Shown here piece by piece: positions 10,706 through 12,847 of a DNA stretch of 12,847 nucleotides; the stretch's first letter is position 1, and each line of letters starts with the position of its first letter. Where the stretch lies: contig DAINMX010000197.1 in NCBI GenBank assembly GCA_036736205.1, forward strand, positions 1-12,847. Reading direction: 5' to 3'. The stretch comes from XYA12-FULL-58-9 sp001798605 (GTDB lineage Bacteria > Myxococcota > XYA12-FULL-58-9). The translations under genes and the position numbers were made by a program. The notes beneath the pieces were generated by a model, which was given only the letters and a program-made list of their open reading frames with translations, did no database searches and was not told the origin of the DNA.

Positions 10706-12847
10706 TTCGAAACCGTTTTCAGATGCATGCATGCACGACGTCCATTGCCAACCGCGTTCAACCAATCCCTCGCCCGCCTATCCAACTCTGCCAGCCGCTC
10801 TTTCTCCCAGACAGCCCCGGGAACCGGAAGCTCGAGTCCCATGGACGGAGCTTCGCGCCTCGCTGTCATGAGGTCGCAGAAAAGGCCCAACGCCAAGACC
10901 TTGAACACCAGCTGTCCGTCGCCTTGGTCATCGCCTTGGTCATCGCCTTGGTCATCGAAGTGCAAGTACGCTTCTGCCAACCGGGCGGCGCTCTGCAACT
11001 CGTGGGCGCTCCAGACCACGTGTCGATCAATGACTTCGAGCGCCGCAACCCAATCACCCCGCTCAGCGTGATAATCAGCCGACAAAATGGCACCGCCGAG
11101 CTGACGCACGAACGATTGCTCAGAGTCCCATTCGTCTGGCCTCGGTGGCTTGGCGAAAGGGGTCGCAAGTTGCATGCAAGTGTCCAAATCGCATTTCAAC
11201 CCATCATTTTTGCATTCGAGGCCACGCTGCAACGCCTCGCGGGCTCGATCAGTCTCCCCAGCCCTCAGGAGGGCCAAACCATAAAGGTGAAAAAAGTGTT
11301 GGGGAATGATTTCGTTGTCTGTCTCGTTGTCAGCCTCTGCAGCGGACTCCAGCAGTTCGCGCGCCTCTTGCCACTGGCACTGGCAGATCAGCTCATTGGC
11401 ACGTGGCGTCACCAAGATCGGATCCTTGGGGTGTTTTTCGGCCATCCACCGCACGAGCTCCTTGCTGTGTTGGCCAAGATTGCATGAGACGAGAGCGCTG
11501 TGCAGGCTCAACAACTGCTCCCTGTCGCCTTGGTTCTGCTCACGGTAATTCGCCAGCCAGTCATCGAGCTTGGTTGCGGGCAGACTCTCGACGATGCCGC
11601 TCAAGGCGAGGCCCTGAGCCTTGCTCCCGCTCTCTACGTTCTCACAGACGAAGGGAGGGGATAGTCCAAAAAACCATTTCACAACTGTGGGCATGAAATC
11701 GACGGACGGCGGCTGCTCCGACTCGAGTGGGAACACTCGGGGCCCCTTTTCACCGTGACATGCCAACACAGCGTGCTGACCGTTCGCGTCTTGAAGCAAC
11801 ACAGAACGACAGGTCAGTGGCACGCAAAAGACCTCGTTGAACTTGCCTGCACTGTAGCGCAACGCCCACAAGTGCACGACGTCTGTCGTGGCCACCACGA
11901 AGATCAGGCCTTGCTCGCTACAGGTGGCCAGCGAGTGTACGATTTCGGCACTCGTATCCTCGAGTGCCCAAGGCTCAGAAATATCCCCCGCGGCCGACAA
12001 AATATAGAGGGCCAGCGGCCCCTCTGTGCACGCCCCCTCTCCTGGCTCGGCGAACGGCGAAAGCAGAAGGATGCGCCCGCCATCCTGGTGTTCATGGGGC
12101 AACAACGCCACCTCGGCAGCATCAATGTAATTGGGAACTTTCCACCCCGATGCGCTGCCGGCTGCATTGTAGGCACGCATGCCACCGTTCTCCACATCGC
12201 CTAGGCAAAAAACCACGGGGGGATCTGTCCCCAGCACGGTTCTTGGCCCCCAACAGCCCGCAATCTGACGACCCACACGACCGCGCTCCAAATCCGCGAC
12301 ATATGCCGTCATGCGCATGTCTGCATCTTCGTGCCACAGCCACCAATACCGCCCGCCGGGCAGCGGCACCTGGTCGGCGTTCCCAACGTCCCGCGGCAAC
12401 AAATCCACGCGGGCGTGCCAGCCGAGGATGTCCCAATTGGCCAGCGACAACTGCACGAGAGCATCATCGCCAGAGATGGACAACATGCCCGCATCAACGA
12501 CCGTCGACAGCCATCTGCCCAGGGGCAATGGAGTCTTTAGCAAAACGCATGTGTCCACCGCGTTGGTGGCCACGTCAACGATGCGCACACACAGCCACGT
12601 GGACCTAGCCGTGGCGACGACCATCCGGCGGCCGTCCCCAGTCAAGATTGGCATCGGCCCTTCATGGCCAACGGCAATCTCGACGTCCCGCAGGTCAACA
12701 GCGTCGCCAACATGCCACAAGACACGCACATGCCAGGCGGCACGGATTTCACAGTTGAGCTGCTGCCGTAGGCGGCTCCATTTCTCCTGACCGTCCTGAT
12801 TGTCCTGATTGTCCTGATTGTCCTGATTGTCCTGATTGTCCTGATTG
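10702..12847 (-). CDS. Large protein with probable beta-propeller and TPR-like repeats, 5' partial
   Basis: The frame is open to the right edge: the 39 codons before the first GTG (12729) contain no stop and read as protein (EKWSRLRQQLNCEIRAAWHV), so the real start lies outside. The first two thirds have recurring strands typical of a beta-propeller or WD40-like fold (ILTGDGRRMVVATA, MLSISGDDALVQLSL, LIFVVATTDVVHLWALR). The last third is helical and resembles TPR repeats (FHLYGLALLRAGETDRAREA, LQRGLEC). Two low-complexity runs occur: Asp-Asn-Gln repeats at the N-terminal edge and three DDQG units near the C-terminus. There is no visible signal peptide, but the N-terminus is not in view. A propeller plus TPR suggests a scaffold. 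The MoxR-vWA-beta-propeller conflict systems known in such bacteria include proteins of this type, but nothing here proves membership. Its stop overlaps the higBA promoter. Confidence 0.65.
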   Translation of the reverse strand, partial: NQDNQDNQDNQDNQDNQDGQEKWSRLRQQLNCEIRAAWHVRVLWHVGDAVDLRDVEIAVGHEGPMPILTGDGRRMVVATARSTWLCVRIVDVATNAVDTCVLLKTPLPLGRWLSTVVDAGMLSISGDDALVQLSLANWDILGWHARVDLLPRDVGNADQVPLPGGRYWWLWHEDADMRMTAYVADLERGRVGRQIAGCWGPRTVLGTDPPVVFCLGDVENGGMRAYNAAGSASGWKVPNYIDAAEVALLPHEHQDGGRILLLSPFAEPGEGACTEGPLALYILSAAGDISEPWALEDTSAEIVHSLATCSEQGLIFVVATTDVVHLWALRYSAGKFNEVFCVPLTCRSVLLQDANGQHAVLACHGEKGPRVFPLESEQPPSVDFMPTVVKWFFGLSPPFVCENVESGSKAQGLALSGIVESLPATKLDDWLANYREQNQGDREQLLSLHSALVSCNLGQHSKELVRWMAEKHPKDPILVTPRANELICQCQWQEARELLESAAEADNETDNEIIPQHFFHLYGLALLRAGETDRAREALQRGLECKNDGLKCDLDTCMQLATPFAKPPRPDEWDSEQSFVRQLGGAILSADYHAERGDWVAALEVIDRHVVWSAHELQSAARLAEAYLHFDDQGDDQGDDQGDGQLVFKVLALGLFCDLMTARREAPSMGLELPVPGAVWEKERLAELDRRARDWLNAVGNGRRACMHLKTVSN
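10919..10954. repeat. Three tandem 12-base units (TCGCCTTGGTCA) inside the propeller/TPR gene
   Basis: Perfect copies lie at 10919-10930, 10931-10942 and 10943-10954. On the coding strand they encode repeated Asp-Asp-Gln-Gly, an acidic flexible linker. The unit length keeps the frame. Confidence 0.85.
12786..12847. repeat. 9-base tandem repeat (CCTGATTGT) reaching the right edge
   Basis: One imperfect unit (CCTGACCGT, 12786-12794) is followed by five perfect units (12795-12839) and a sixth cut by the window edge. On the coding strand the unit encodes Asp-Asn-Gln. The array length is unknown because it continues beyond the window. Confidence 0.9.

Noticed and set aside
10724..10735. Perfect palindrome TGCATGCATGCA as a HigA operator
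   Set aside because: It lies inside the coding sequence of the propeller/TPR gene, about 20 bases upstream of the -35 box. It is a simple TGCA repeat and could be coincidental.
12786..12847. Regular repeats at the right edge as a CRISPR array
   Set aside because: The unit is 9 bases with no spacers, and it continues an open coding frame.

Overview
This is a GC-rich window from a bacterial chromosome. The gene content is a secreted protein of probable outer-membrane type, two small lipoproteins, Ig-like adhesin debris, a caspase-fold protein, a Gmd that from memory is close to the plant/bacterial MUR1 type, and many toxin-antitoxin (TA) loci. This fits a Gram-negative deltaproteobacterium or myxobacterium-like organism. 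That is an inference from style; no rRNA or core marker gene is present to fix the taxon.

Layout. (1) 3-1709 (+): a caspase-fold (clan CD) protein whose 5' end lies off the left edge, followed 3 bases later by an unrecognised companion with a hydrophobic stretch. (2) 1710-2210: non-coding DNA with three sets of short direct repeats and a weak terminator-like hairpin. (3) 2211-2492 (+): a small cysteine-rich lipoprotein ending in a hairpin terminator. (4) 2643-3287 (+): an apparently intact vapBC module. (5) 3376-4608 (-): a secreted, probably outer-membrane protein with a good promoter and a GTG start set by a strong Shine-Dalgarno site. (6) 4938-about 5453 (+): a frameshifted, truncated Ig-like lipoprotein pseudogene. 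(7) 5466-7482 (-): a gmd-fcl operon that makes GDP-L-fucose. (8) 7722-10705: three TA loci in a row (HigBA2-like, HipBA, and a HigBA of the Gp49 type) with an aldo/keto reductase relic between the first two. (9) 10702-12847 (-): a long protein with a probable beta-propeller part and a TPR-like part, whose N-terminus runs off the right edge in a tandem Asp-Asn-Gln repeat.

The most notable pattern is in region 8. All three antitoxins are full length and keep promoter- or operator-like sequences, while each toxin has lost its catalytic core: one by an internal deletion plus premature stop, one by loss of the kinase C-lobe, and one by a clean in-frame internal deletion that keeps the last ten residues. 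By contrast vapC, about 5 kb away, keeps its acidic residues. This looks like a row of antitoxin-only loci, which could act as anti-addiction or stand-alone regulators, or may simply be decaying.

Gene starts were moved from the longest open frame where sequence evidence required it (vapB, the outer-membrane protein, fcl, gmd, both HigBA2 genes). All family assignments come from reading motifs by eye against remembered family patterns; no database search was run.
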